From Bacillota bacterium (GTDB taxonomy: Bacteria > Bacillota > Clostridia > Acetivibrionales > DTU013), in contig JAFABI010000025.1 of assembly GCA_023426125.1 (NCBI GenBank), forward strand, positions 186,001 through 250,000: 64,000 nucleotides of DNA, in the 5' to 3' direction. Below are positions 35,078-43,320 of the stretch, one piece after another. The notes under the pieces were generated by a model. That model was not told the origin of the DNA. It made no database searches and saw only the letters and a program-made list of their open reading frames with translations. A program made the translations under genes and the position numbers. Position 1 is the first letter of the stretch. Each line of letters starts with the position of its first letter.

Positions 35078-35943
35078 AACGCTTTGTTCGGTTTTGTGAA
35101 AAAATTCAATACTTGGGGCTTTTAGGTCTGTCGGGTCTGATTTTTGAAAATAAGCTGTTGAATCTCTTATGGCTATTCTGGCTCTTTGGTTTTATCGGTA
35201 TCTTTTACAATCTTCCTGTATTTCTACAGTCGCTGAAACAGCTATGGGGTATGTTGACCGTTCCTTTCCGGTACGGCTCTCACATGCCGGACGCAGAAAA
35301 TTATCAATGTCAAGTGCAGTATTCTCTGCCCTTTCAGGGTATATGGACAGCAGTCAACGGCGGCGTTGATAAAGCGGCTTCCCATTCCTGGGGAATCCAG
35401 ACGCAGCGGTATGCCTATGATTTTATAATACTTGATGAAGAGGGACATAGCTTTTCCGGTGACCGTACAAAAACCACAGACTATTATTGTTATGGCAAAG
35501 AAATCTTAGCCCCCGCAGACGGTGAAGTAGTTGAGCTTCGGGACAAATATCCCGACAGCCTTCTATTGGCCCCTGGTCAGGTTGATTGTTCTGCCAGGGA
35601 TATACGGGGCAACTACATTGTCATTCGCCACGCAGATAAAGAATACGGACTTTTGGCCCATTTGAAGCCCGGAAGTATCCGCGTGAAGGCAGGCGATAAG
35701 GTAAAGCGCGGACAGTGCATTGCTTATTGCGGCAATTCAGGCAACACTTCGGAACCGCATCTTCATTTTCATTTACAGGATGGAATGAGCTTTTACACTT
35801 CGGCAGGACTGCCTATTGAATTTACGGACATTACTGCCCATCCTGCCCCTAATTACTCTGCGTATGATCCTCGGCCTGTTCTTCATGGATCTGCATTAGC
35901 GAAAAAACATATCATGCGGGGGCAGAGTGTCTCAAACATATAG
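35074..35943 (+). CDS. Membrane-anchored M23 metallopeptidase
   Basis: A 289-residue protein translated from a TTG that overlaps the regulator stop (TTGA), with GAGGGAG upstream. Residues about 10-55 form two membrane segments resembling the DUF3796 protein of the same operon; the rest carries a LytM-type domain: HSWGIQTQRYAYDFI with the zinc His and Asp, LAPADGEVVELRD, GNYIVIRH, LLAHLKPGSIRVKAGDKVKR and the final EPHLHFHLQDG with the two His. It would cut peptidoglycan or another glycine-containing peptide, if the domain faces outward. Coupling of a peptidase to a tiny repressor and a membrane protein sharing its anchor is unusual. Confidence 0.85.
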   Translation: MKRFVRFCEKIQYLGLLGLSGLIFENKLLNLLWLFWLFGFIGIFYNLPVFLQSLKQLWGMLTVPFRYGSHMPDAENYQCQVQYSLPFQGIWTAVNGGVDKAASHSWGIQTQRYAYDFIILDEEGHSFSGDRTKTTDYYCYGKEILAPADGEVVELRDKYPDSLLLAPGQVDCSARDIRGNYIVIRHADKEYGLLAHLKPGSIRVKAGDKVKRGQCIAYCGNSGNTSEPHLHFHLQDGMSFYTSAGLPIEFTDITAHPAPNYSAYDPRPVLHGSALAKKHIMRGQSVSNI

Positions 35944-36067
35944 TTTGCTTTTGGTAATCGCTTTAGAAGTGCCTGCACTTCCCCGGTTGTGGAGGGGAGC
36001 TTCGAAAACTCCCCATCCCAATGCCCCTCGTTTTGCGGCCGCGTGACATAAAAGCAATGAGCTGTTC

Positions 36068-36121
36068 TTGACATATCTATATCAAGATGATATAATACGG
36101 TTGATATATCAACTTGATATA
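36068..36121 (+). promoter_or_regulatory. padR promoter with two operator boxes
   Basis: Consensus promoter TTGACA (36068-36073), 17 bases, TATAAT (36091-36096). Two copies of a 17-bp box overlap it: TATATCAAGATGATATA (36078-36094) and the perfect palindrome TATATCAACTTGATATA (36105-36121), 27 bases apart. This is the expected layout for PadR autorepression. Confidence 0.85.
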
Positions 36122-36132
36122 GGAGGCGGAAG

Positions 36133-36678
36133 ATGGCAAAAGAAAATACTACTGTCTATGCAATTCTTGGCTTGCTGACCCATGAAGCGATGAGCGGGTA
36201 TGACATAAAAAAAAGAATCGATATGTCCATCAGCAAGTTCTGGGATATGGGCTACGGACAAATTTATCCGACCTTAAAAGCAATGGAAAAGGATGGGGAT
36301 GTAACGAAAAAAGCAGCCGCCGGCAAAGGGCCGGACCGGCTGGTTTATAGCATAACCGGAGCGGGCAGGGCAAAGCTTGCGGCATGGCTGGCAGACCCTG
36401 CCCAAAAGGAGTACGTCAAATATGAAATCCTTTTGAAGCTCTTTTTCGGAAGTCTTTTGCCTGTTGAGGAAAATATTCGAAAGATTAATGATTTTCGCAG
36501 CAGGAGTGAGAGGAACCTTAAAACAATGGAGCTTTTCAGGGAAAATCTTGAGCAGGTCCTGGGTGAAAGCGCCGACCATCCCTATTATCTATTGACGGTC
36601 TTGTTCGGCATCCATGCTTTTAGAGCATATATGGATTGGGCGGATGAGGCGGTGAAGGTACTTGAAAAAAATAAATGA
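36133..36678 (+). CDS. PadR-family transcriptional repressor
   Basis: A 181-residue regulator: TTVYAILGLLTHEAMSGYDI with helix-turn-helix following (MSISKFWDMGYGQIYPTLKA), the winged strand DRLVYSITGAGRAKLAAWLA, and a C-terminal helical Vir_act domain for dimerisation. AGGAGG precedes the ATG, directly after the second operator box. The membrane Fe-S gene 240 bases downstream may be a co-regulated target, though the copy D repeat lies between. Confidence 0.93.
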   Translation: MAKENTTVYAILGLLTHEAMSGYDIKKRIDMSISKFWDMGYGQIYPTLKAMEKDGDVTKKAAAGKGPDRLVYSITGAGRAKLAAWLADPAQKEYVKYEILLKLFFGSLLPVEENIRKINDFRSRSERNLKTMELFRENLEQVLGESADHPYYLLTVLFGIHAFRAYMDWADEAVKVLEKNK

Positions 36679-36700
36679 TACTGCAGCGCAAGGTATACTA

Positions 36701-36824
36701 AGCTCTAGTGAAAATATAACTTACGCTAAGTTTTTCTGCAATTGTACTCTTGGAGCGTTGGGGCTGGCTGCAAATACAATCTACCTTGCAGAAAAAACGT
36801 AAGTATATTTTCAGGGCTCCTAAG
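36701..36824. repeat. Covarying inverted-repeat family, copy D
   Basis: Arms CTAGTGAAAATATAACTTAC then GCTAAGTTTTTCTGCAA; complement of the right arm CCCTGAAAATATACTTACGT then TTTTTCTGCAA, ending CTCCTAAG. Here the conserved CTTCCCGT of other copies reads CTTACG in both arms, a paired change. Confidence 0.65.
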
Positions 36825-36921
36825 TATCGGCATTTATATATCTTGAAAGAAATCACGCATTTTTGCTTCAAAGGGTAATTTGAAAGCTTGCGCTATATTA
36901 GTCGTAAAGGGGTATGAAAAC

Positions 36922-37668
36922 ATGAAAAGGCAAAAAATCCGAAAGATAATCATTTTGATATCTTTCCTGCTGTTTCCGATTACAATTTATTATCTGTCTC
37001 CTTATCTGATCATACAGGCCGGAATGGAAGGCGCCATTTCCGGAAGCTTCATCATGTTTGCCGCAATGTTTGTTTCATCTCTTTTTTTTGGAAGGGCATT
37101 TTGCGGCTGGCTGTGCCCTGCCGGGGGACTGCAGGATTGCTGCAGCGCTGCCTCCGACAAAAGGGTGAAAGGCGGGCGGCGCAATTGGATAAAGTACTTC
37201 CTGTGGGTACCATGGATCACCGGGATTGTACTGGCATTTGCATCCGCCGGCGGCATAAAATCGGTAGATTTTCTGTATTATACCGACCGCGGCATATCGG
37301 TAGCTGAGCCGCGGGCATATATCATATACTACTTTTTCGTCGCCCTGCTTGCAATTATGGCTCTGGTTGCCGGAAGGCGTGCAGGCTGCCATTATCTATG
37401 CTGGATGGCTCCTTTCATGATTATAGGCACAAAACTGAAGAACCGGTTGGGATACCCGTCTTTAAAGCTTGCCGCCGACAATGGGAAGTGTACCGGCTGC
37501 AAGCTATGTACCAGGCAATGTCCCATGAGCCTTGAAGTAGATAAAATGGTGCGGGATAATGTAATGAATAATGACGAGTGCATCCTCTGCGGCATGTGTG
37601 CGGATTCATGCACGAGCAGGGCCATTCGCTATGGATTCGGCAGTTCCCACCGTAATACTGGTAAATAA
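36922..37668 (+). CDS. Membrane 4Fe-4S ferredoxin-like protein (NapH/YccM type)
   Basis: A 248-residue protein with about five membrane helices. FGRAFCGWLCPAGGLQDCCS carries the CxxxCP signature of NapH/NosR-type membrane Fe-S proteins, a second CHYLCWMAPFM follows, and the C-terminus has two ferredoxin motifs, CTGCKLCTRQCPMS and CILCGMCADSCTS. It probably moves electrons between a quinone or ferredoxin pool and an unknown partner. ATG at 36922 is used because AAAGGGGT is 7 bases upstream. No terminal oxidoreductase lies beside it. Confidence 0.85.
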   Translation: MKRQKIRKIIILISFLLFPITIYYLSPYLIIQAGMEGAISGSFIMFAAMFVSSLFFGRAFCGWLCPAGGLQDCCSAASDKRVKGGRRNWIKYFLWVPWITGIVLAFASAGGIKSVDFLYYTDRGISVAEPRAYIIYYFFVALLAIMALVAGRRAGCHYLCWMAPFMIIGTKLKNRLGYPSLKLAADNGKCTGCKLCTRQCPMSLEVDKMVRDNVMNNDECILCGMCADSCTSRAIRYGFGSSHRNTGK

Positions 37669-37680
37669 ATCAGCTTTCTC

Positions 37681-37956
37681 GACCTTGAGATCCCCGTGCC
37701 GCTCGGGGCAATATGCGGACGCGCAATGCGCGCCCCTACAGGAGTGCTGCTGCTTAGCGGCATGGGTGTGGGATGAAAAATGCATGATGTAAAGTGGCCA
37801 CAGGTAGGAAGGCATTCAATGTAGGGGCGGCCATTGGCCGTCCGGTAGCTGTTGGACGTAGATTGCCTTCGAGGACACGCAATGCGCGCCCCTATACTGT
37901 GCCGCCATGGGGATGGAAAAGGCAAATTCGGTATAGGGGCGGACTTAGACAAGGCA
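37681..37956. repeat. Cluster of GCGCAATGCGC-type dispersed repeats
   Basis: Copies at 37715-37740 (GGACGCGCAATGCGCGCCCC), 37821-37846 (GTAGGGGCGGCCATTGGCCG, a variant in inverted orientation), 37871-37897 (GAGGACACGCAATGCGCGCC) and a part copy at 37931-37943. They fill the space between the Fe-S gene and copy E. No coding frame is credible here. Confidence 0.7.
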
Positions 37957-38062
37957 TTAGGAGCACCGGAAATATTACTTCCGATTCTTTTCTGGGGAAT
38001 GGAGCGCCAAGCGTAGTTCCCCGGAAAAGATTATCGGAAGTTATATTTCCGCCAGTGCTTAA
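37957..38062. repeat. Covarying inverted-repeat family, copy E
   Basis: Begins TTAGGAGCACCGGAAATATT then ACTTCCGATTCTTTTCTGGGGA; complement of the right arm AAGCACTGGCGGAAATATAA then CTTCCGATAATCTTTTCCGGGGA. It is inverted relative to copies A-D. The stem reads TTCCGAT where other copies read TTCCCGT, again changed in both arms. It lies just past the nifJ stop. Confidence 0.65.
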
Positions 38063-38078
38063 TGCAGGGGCGTCAGCG

Positions 38079-41000
38079 TTAGCCTTTTGCCAGGTTCCTG
38101 TAAACCTCATAGCGTTCCCTGGCATCCTTTTCTGCCTGGGCAAACAAACTGCCGGCTTTGTCGGGGAAGGATCTGGCAAGGGATGAATACCTCGTCTCAC
38201 TTAGGATGAAGTCCTTGAAGGAAGCGGTAGGCTCCTTTGAATCAAGAAGGAATGGATTCCTGCCTTCCGATTTCAGCAAGGGGTTATAGCGATAGAGGTG
38301 CCAGTAGCCTGCTTCAACAGCCAGCTTTTCTTCCAGCTGGGAGCAGCCCATTCCCTGTTTCAGGCCGTGGTGGATGCAGGGTGCATAGGCAATTACAAGA
38401 GAGGGACCCGGATAACTTTCCGCCTCTGTAAGAGCCTTCATAAGCTGGTTCTGGTTTGCACCCATTGCCACCTGTGCCACATAGACATACCCGTAAGACA
38501 TTGCGATCATTCCCAGGTCCTTCTTCTTTAAAGCCTTTCCCGAAGCTGCAAATTGGGCTACTGCACCCGTCGGCGTAGACTTGGACGACTGCCCGCCCGT
38601 GTTTGAATATACTTCGGTATCAAGCACCAGGACATTTACATCCTCGCCGGCCGCAAGGACATGGTCCAGGCCTCCGAAGCCGATATCATACGCCCAGCCG
38701 TCTCCTCCGATGATCCACTGGGATTTCTTCACCAGGAAGTCTTTGTTTTCAAGGATTTCATCCAGCACTGCCTTTGCTGATGCGCTGGAGGGCGTATATT
38801 TATTCAGGGCTGCAACCAGCTCGGCCGATGCTTTTTTTGAACCTTTGGCGTCATTTATCGCATCCAGCCACTGCTTCAGAGCTCCTTCGACATCTTCGGG
38901 AAGCTCCTGCCGCAAAGCTTCACTACAAAGCTCCGACAGCTTGCTTCTGATCTGTTTTACAGCCAGGTGCATACCCAGGCCGAATTCGGCGTTGTCTTCA
39001 AACAATGAATTGGCCCAGGCAGGTCCGTGACCATCTCTGTTTGTACAATAAGGCATGGACGGTGCGCTCCCTCCCCAGATGGAGGAACAGCCGGTTGCGT
39101 TGGCGATCATCATCCTGTCGCCGAAAAGCTGCGTGGCCAGCTTGACGTATGGTGTCTCACCGCATCCGGCGCAGGCTCCCGAGAATTCCAGCAAGGGCGT
39201 TTCGAACTGGCTGCCTTTCAGCGTCCAGGGATTTATTGGATTTTCCTTGGGAGAAAGCGCTAAGGCATATTCCCAGCTTTTTGTCTTTTCAATTTGTGTG
39301 TCCAGCGGCTTCATTTCAAGCGCCTTTTCCTTTGCGGGGCAAACCCGGGCGCAATTTCCGCAGCCGGTGCAGTCCAGCACCGATACCTGGATGCCGAAAT
39401 TCAAATTTTCAAGGCCTTTGCCCATAGCTTTCCTGCTTGCGAAGTCTGCCGGAGAATTTTCAACTTCATCGCCGGTCAGGAGGAAAGGCCTGATGACGGC
39501 ATGGGGACATACATAGGAGCACTGGTTGCATTGAATGCATTTGTCGGGCTGCCATTCCGGCACCTCAAAGGCGATGCCTCTTTTCTCATACCTGGAGGTG
39601 CCTTGCGGGAAAGTGCCGTCCTCACGGCCGGTAAATGCGCTTACAGGCAGCATATCTCCCTGCTGGCTGTTCATCGGTTCAAGTATGTTCTTTATGAATT
39701 CGGGGACATTCTTTTCTACCGTGGGATCATATCCAGCCTCTCCCCAGCTTGAAGGCGTATTGAATTCAAACAGTGCTTCAATCCCCCTGTCCACCGCCCT
39801 GCAATTCATATCCACGATGGCGTCGCCTTTTTTCCCATAGGTTTTCCGGATGGCATCCTTCATGTAGTTTATAGCGTCTTCGATGGGGATTATGCCGGCA
39901 AGCTTGAAAAAGGCGGCCTGCATGATGACGTTGATCCTGCCGCCGAGGCCCAGCCCCTGGGCGATGGCTGCGGCGTCGATGGTGCAAAGCCTGATATTGT
40001 GCTCCGCAATGAATTTCTTCATTTCCGCCGGTATTTTTTCCTCCAGCTCTTCCGGTGACCAGCTGCAGTTCAAAAGGAATATGCCGCTGTCCTTCAAATC
40101 GCGGAGCATGTCATATTTGCCTATATAGGAGGGATTGTGGCAGGCTACGAAATCCGCTTTGTTTATGAGGTAGGTGGAATGTATGGGCTTTTTGCCGAAG
40201 CGCAGGTGGGAAACGGTTATACCGCCGGATTTTTTTGAATCATAGGCAAAATAAGCCTGGACAAACCTATCCGTGTGGTCTCCGATGATTTTTACGGAAT
40301 TTTTGTTTGCCCCCACCGTGCCGTCGGAGCCCAGACCCCAGAATTTACAGCTAATGGTCCCTTCGGGCGTTGTGTCGATTTCTTCTCCGACAGGGAGGGA
40401 TAAATAGGTAACGTCGTCCTTGATGCCAAGCGTGAAATGGTTTTTAGGGTCATCCTTGGTGAGGTTTTCGTATACGGCAATGATCTGTGCCGGAGTGGTG
40501 TCCTTGGACCCCAGCCCATACCGTCCTCCGACGATCAGAGGCCTTACGGACTTTTCAAAAAATACGGTGCAGACATCCTGGTACAAAGGCTCCCCTAATG
40601 CCCCGGGTTCCTTTGTCCTGTCAAGAACGGCAATTTTAGACGCAGTCGGGGGGAGGGCTTCCAGGAAATGCTTCATGGAGAAAGGCCTGTAAAGGTGCAC
40701 TTTAACAACGCCGACCTTTTCACCCTGATGGTTCAGGTAGTCAACAGTTTCTTCGATGGTGTCGCATACCGAGCCCATGGCGATGATCACCCTGTCGGCG
40801 TCCGGTGCTCCATAATAATTGAAAAGTCCGTATTTTCTGCCCGTCAGGCTGCCGAGCCTGTCCATGTAGTCTTCTACAATTGCGGGAAGCTGGTTATAGA
40901 AGCTGTTGGAGGCCTCGCGCGCCTGGAAAAATATATCCGGATTTTGTGCGGTGCCTCTTAATACAGGATGCTCCGGATTAAGAGCATTCCTTCTGAAGCT

Positions 41001-41603
41001 TTTCACCGCTTCCAGGTCAATAAGCCCGGCAAAATCCTCATAGTCGATAGCTTTGATCTTCTGGACCTCATGGGAGGTTCTGAAGCCGTCAAAGAAATGG
41101 AGAAAAGGGACTCTGCCGCGGATAGAGCTTAAATGGGCTATACCGCTGAGGTCCATCACCTCCTGTACGTTTCCCGACGCCAGAAGGGCGAAACCTGTCT
41201 GCCGGCAGGCCATGACATCCGAATGGTCTCCGAAAATGGAAAGGGCATGGCTGGCCACAGCCCGTGCACTGACATGCATTACGCCGGGCAGCAGTTCGCC
41301 TGCGATTTTGTACATATTCGGTATCATCAGCAACAGGCCCTGTGAAGCTGTGAAAGTAGTTGTCAGAGCACCTGCGGCCAGGGAACCGTGGACAGTGCCT
41401 GCGGCTCCTGCCTCCGACTGCATTTCCACAACCTTCACCTCCTGCCCGAAAAGGTTTTTTCTTCCGCCGGACGCCCATTCGTCAACCACCTCGGCCATTG
41501 TTGACGACGGAGTGATGGGGTAGATGCCGGCGACTTCCGTAAAGGCATATGCCGTGTAAGCAGCGGCAGTATTCCCATCCATTGTTTTCATTGTGTTTCC
41601 CAT
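38079..41603 (-). CDS. nifJ: Pyruvate:ferredoxin (flavodoxin) oxidoreductase
   Basis: A 1174-residue single-chain PFOR oxidising pyruvate with CoA to acetyl-CoA, CO2 and reduced ferredoxin. TAAAYTAYAFTEVAGIYPIT is the pyrimidine-domain start, QGLLLMIPNMYKIAGELLPG follows, two ferredoxin clusters are CIQCNQCSYVCPHAV and CTGCGNCARVCPAK, and the thiamine site is CAGCGETPYVKLATQLFGDR with IGGDGWAYDIGFGGLDHVLA and YSNTGGQSSKSTPTGA. Length is normal. ATG at 41603 is preferred: GGGGGT stands 7 bases upstream. Together with PflB it gives two routes from pyruvate to acetyl-CoA. Confidence 0.97.
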   Translation of the reverse strand: MGNTMKTMDGNTAAAYTAYAFTEVAGIYPITPSSTMAEVVDEWASGGRKNLFGQEVKVVEMQSEAGAAGTVHGSLAAGALTTTFTASQGLLLMIPNMYKIAGELLPGVMHVSARAVASHALSIFGDHSDVMACRQTGFALLASGNVQEVMDLSGIAHLSSIRGRVPFLHFFDGFRTSHEVQKIKAIDYEDFAGLIDLEAVKSFRRNALNPEHPVLRGTAQNPDIFFQAREASNSFYNQLPAIVEDYMDRLGSLTGRKYGLFNYYGAPDADRVIIAMGSVCDTIEETVDYLNHQGEKVGVVKVHLYRPFSMKHFLEALPPTASKIAVLDRTKEPGALGEPLYQDVCTVFFEKSVRPLIVGGRYGLGSKDTTPAQIIAVYENLTKDDPKNHFTLGIKDDVTYLSLPVGEEIDTTPEGTISCKFWGLGSDGTVGANKNSVKIIGDHTDRFVQAYFAYDSKKSGGITVSHLRFGKKPIHSTYLINKADFVACHNPSYIGKYDMLRDLKDSGIFLLNCSWSPEELEEKIPAEMKKFIAEHNIRLCTIDAAAIAQGLGLGGRINVIMQAAFFKLAGIIPIEDAINYMKDAIRKTYGKKGDAIVDMNCRAVDRGIEALFEFNTPSSWGEAGYDPTVEKNVPEFIKNILEPMNSQQGDMLPVSAFTGREDGTFPQGTSRYEKRGIAFEVPEWQPDKCIQCNQCSYVCPHAVIRPFLLTGDEVENSPADFASRKAMGKGLENLNFGIQVSVLDCTGCGNCARVCPAKEKALEMKPLDTQIEKTKSWEYALALSPKENPINPWTLKGSQFETPLLEFSGACAGCGETPYVKLATQLFGDRMMIANATGCSSIWGGSAPSMPYCTNRDGHGPAWANSLFEDNAEFGLGMHLAVKQIRSKLSELCSEALRQELPEDVEGALKQWLDAINDAKGSKKASAELVAALNKYTPSSASAKAVLDEILENKDFLVKKSQWIIGGDGWAYDIGFGGLDHVLAAGEDVNVLVLDTEVYSNTGGQSSKSTPTGAVAQFAASGKALKKKDLGMIAMSYGYVYVAQVAMGANQNQLMKALTEAESYPGPSLVIAYAPCIHHGLKQGMGCSQLEEKLAVEAGYWHLYRYNPLLKSEGRNPFLLDSKEPTASFKDFILSETRYSSLARSFPDKAGSLFAQAEKDARERYEVYRNLAKG

Positions 41604-41643
41604 GTGTTGTGACCCCCTTGTTTTTTTCCTTTCGAAATATTTT

Positions 41644-41973
41644 TTATAGATAATCGACAAAAATAGCCTTATAGGCCTCCATGAAATCCCTTTTTACTTT
41701 TCCGGAACCGGTTTTGCTATGAACAGCCCACAGATCGGCAAGCGCAATATACAATAAAATAGAAAAGCGGAAGCATATCAAAAAACAGTTCGCCGGTTCT
41801 AAAGGGGTTATATCCTGTAAAATCGAGTCAAGAAATTCCAACGAAGATGAAGCTGCGTTTGTTCCTTTAAACGACTCCAGCAATATGATCCTGATGATTT
41901 CCTTTTTAGCCGGACGGCTAATGAAATTATACCGTATAAAGTATGTTTTGGGAAGACGGTTTTTTAAAAGCAT
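41644..41973 (-). CDS. Doubtful small ORF upstream of nifJ
   Basis: A 109-codon frame directly upstream of nifJ on the same strand. No domain is recognised; the C-terminal KVKRDFMEAYKAIFVDYL looks protein-like, but there is no good ribosome site and the composition is mixed. It may be a remnant or chance frame in the nifJ leader. Confidence 0.2.
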   Translation of the reverse strand: MLLKNRLPKTYFIRYNFISRPAKKEIIRIILLESFKGTNAASSSLEFLDSILQDITPLEPANCFLICFRFSILLYIALADLWAVHSKTGSGKVKRDFMEAYKAIFVDYL

Positions 41974-42033
41974 GGGAATTTATAAAAATCCAGAAAGATA
42001 ATAAAATTGGAACAAATTCCTATGCTGGGGTTT

Positions 42034-42054
42034 GCAAAGGGGGCCCCCCTTTGC
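42034..42054. repeat. GC-rich palindrome
   Basis: GCAAAGGGGG and CCCCCTTTGC flank a single central C: a 10-bp perfect inverted repeat with no loop, so more likely a protein site or repeat core than an RNA hairpin. Confidence 0.6.
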
Positions 42055-42120
42055 CGGTTTAAGGAGGGTGCTCAGGATGCGGAGCATCTGTCGAAGGGAA
42101 CCATAGGGTTCACTAGCGAA

Positions 42121-42219
42121 CAAGAAAATTCGCTTCATTTTTGAGGTACTGCCTATTGAAGCTTTGAGCGTGATTAAGGTTTATGGTATTTAAGGTCATG
42201 AGCGAAGCGAATTTTCTTG
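42121..42219. repeat. Long inverted repeat, 16-bp perfect arms
   Basis: CAAGAAAATTCGCTTC (42121-42136) and GAAGCGAATTTTCTTG (42204-42219) are perfect complements 67 bases apart. No transposase or T-run is associated; it may be a small MITE. Confidence 0.65.
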
Positions 42220-42321
42220 AGATGTCTGTTTTTTGAATAAATAGAATCCATGAGGTCAATAATATTGCAGAGCATAGGAATTTCTACGTGCTTAAATAAT
42301 ATACGTATTCGGTGGTGGCAG

Positions 42322-43320
42322 ATGTACAAAAAGGTAGGGATTCCAAGGGGGCTTTTTTACTATAAATACTTTCCTCTCTGGAAAACATTTCTCGAAGAGC
42401 TGGGCGCCGAAATCACAGTTTCAGACGCTACAAACAAACGCATACTGGATGCGGGAGTCAAGGCCTGTGTGGATGAAGCCTGCCTGCCGGTGAAGCTTTT
42501 TCACGGGCATGTGCTTAATCTGGTAGGACGTGTGGATTGCCTGTTCATTCCCAGGTTCACCAGCATTTCAAAAAATGAGTATGTATGCCCGCAATTCGGC
42601 GGATTGCCCGATACCGTAAGGCATACCTTAAAGCAGCTGCCTCCTGTAATTGATACGGAGGTAAACTTGAGAAAATCCTCCGCGAATTCCTGGAAAGCCG
42701 CATTGGAAACCGGAAGCTGGTTCACTTCCGACAAGAGGCTGATTAAGACCGCCTTCGAAAAAGCGGTCAGAGAATACAGAAACTGCAGAGATAAAGTCAG
42801 ACAGGGCGAATTGCCGCTGCCGCCGGCAGCTTCAGGGCGGAGAACGGCGGCTGAAAATATTGCCGGAGGGGAGGCATTAAAAATAGCAGTGATCGGCCAT
42901 GTCTACAACCTTTATGATACCCATATCAATATGAATCTTCTGCAGAAGCTTGTTAATAATGGAGTCAGAGTAATTACCACAGATATGGTCCCGGAGGAGA
43001 TGATCAATCTTTCGACGCATTTGCTGCACAAGCCGATGTTCTGGAATTTCGGGAGGAAAGCCTTGGGAAGCGCATTCCATCTGGCTGATGCCGGAAAGAT
43101 CGACGGAATCATCTATGTAATGAGTTTTGGCTGCGGGATCGATTCCTTTGTAAGCGACCTGATGGAGCGCAGGCTAAAAAGGCAGGCGGATCTCCCCTTT
43201 ATTCTCCTGACGCTGGACGAGCATTCGGGGGAGGCCGGTTTGGATACCAGACTGGAGGCATTTATCGACATGATACGATGGAGAAAAGACAATGAAAATA
43301 ACATTTCCGCATTTGGGTAA
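42322..43320 (+). CDS. 2-hydroxyacyl-CoA dehydratase-related protein (DUF2229/COG3580-like)
   Basis: A 332-residue cytosolic protein. It opens KKVGIPRGLFYYKYFPLWKT, the typical start of DUF2229 CoA-activase-linked proteins, with cysteines in KACVDEACLPVKL, NEYVCPQFGG and YVMSFGCGIDSFV placed to bind an Fe-S cluster as in HgdB/BcrB-like dehydratase subunits. The family's reaction is not established. ATG at 42322 follows GGTGGTGG; 24 upstream codons lack a start signal. It overlaps the next gene by 29 bases. Confidence 0.8.
   Translation: MYKKVGIPRGLFYYKYFPLWKTFLEELGAEITVSDATNKRILDAGVKACVDEACLPVKLFHGHVLNLVGRVDCLFIPRFTSISKNEYVCPQFGGLPDTVRHTLKQLPPVIDTEVNLRKSSANSWKAALETGSWFTSDKRLIKTAFEKAVREYRNCRDKVRQGELPLPPAASGRRTAAENIAGGEALKIAVIGHVYNLYDTHINMNLLQKLVNNGVRVITTDMVPEEMINLSTHLLHKPMFWNFGRKALGSAFHLADAGKIDGIIYVMSFGCGIDSFVSDLMERRLKRQADLPFILLTLDEHSGEAGLDTRLEAFIDMIRWRKDNENNISAFG

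Larger units (their letters stand above)
41974..42321. other. Intergenic region with palindromes
   Basis: Between nifJ and the dehydratase-like genes. It holds the GC-rich palindrome at 42034-42054 and the long inverted repeat at 42121-42219, plus the ribosome site GGTGGTGG before the ATG at 42322. No gene seen. Confidence 0.5.

Noticed and set aside
37681..37961. The spaced repeats as a CRISPR array
   Set aside because: Copies occur in both orientations with uneven spacing and variable sequence, unlike a CRISPR array.
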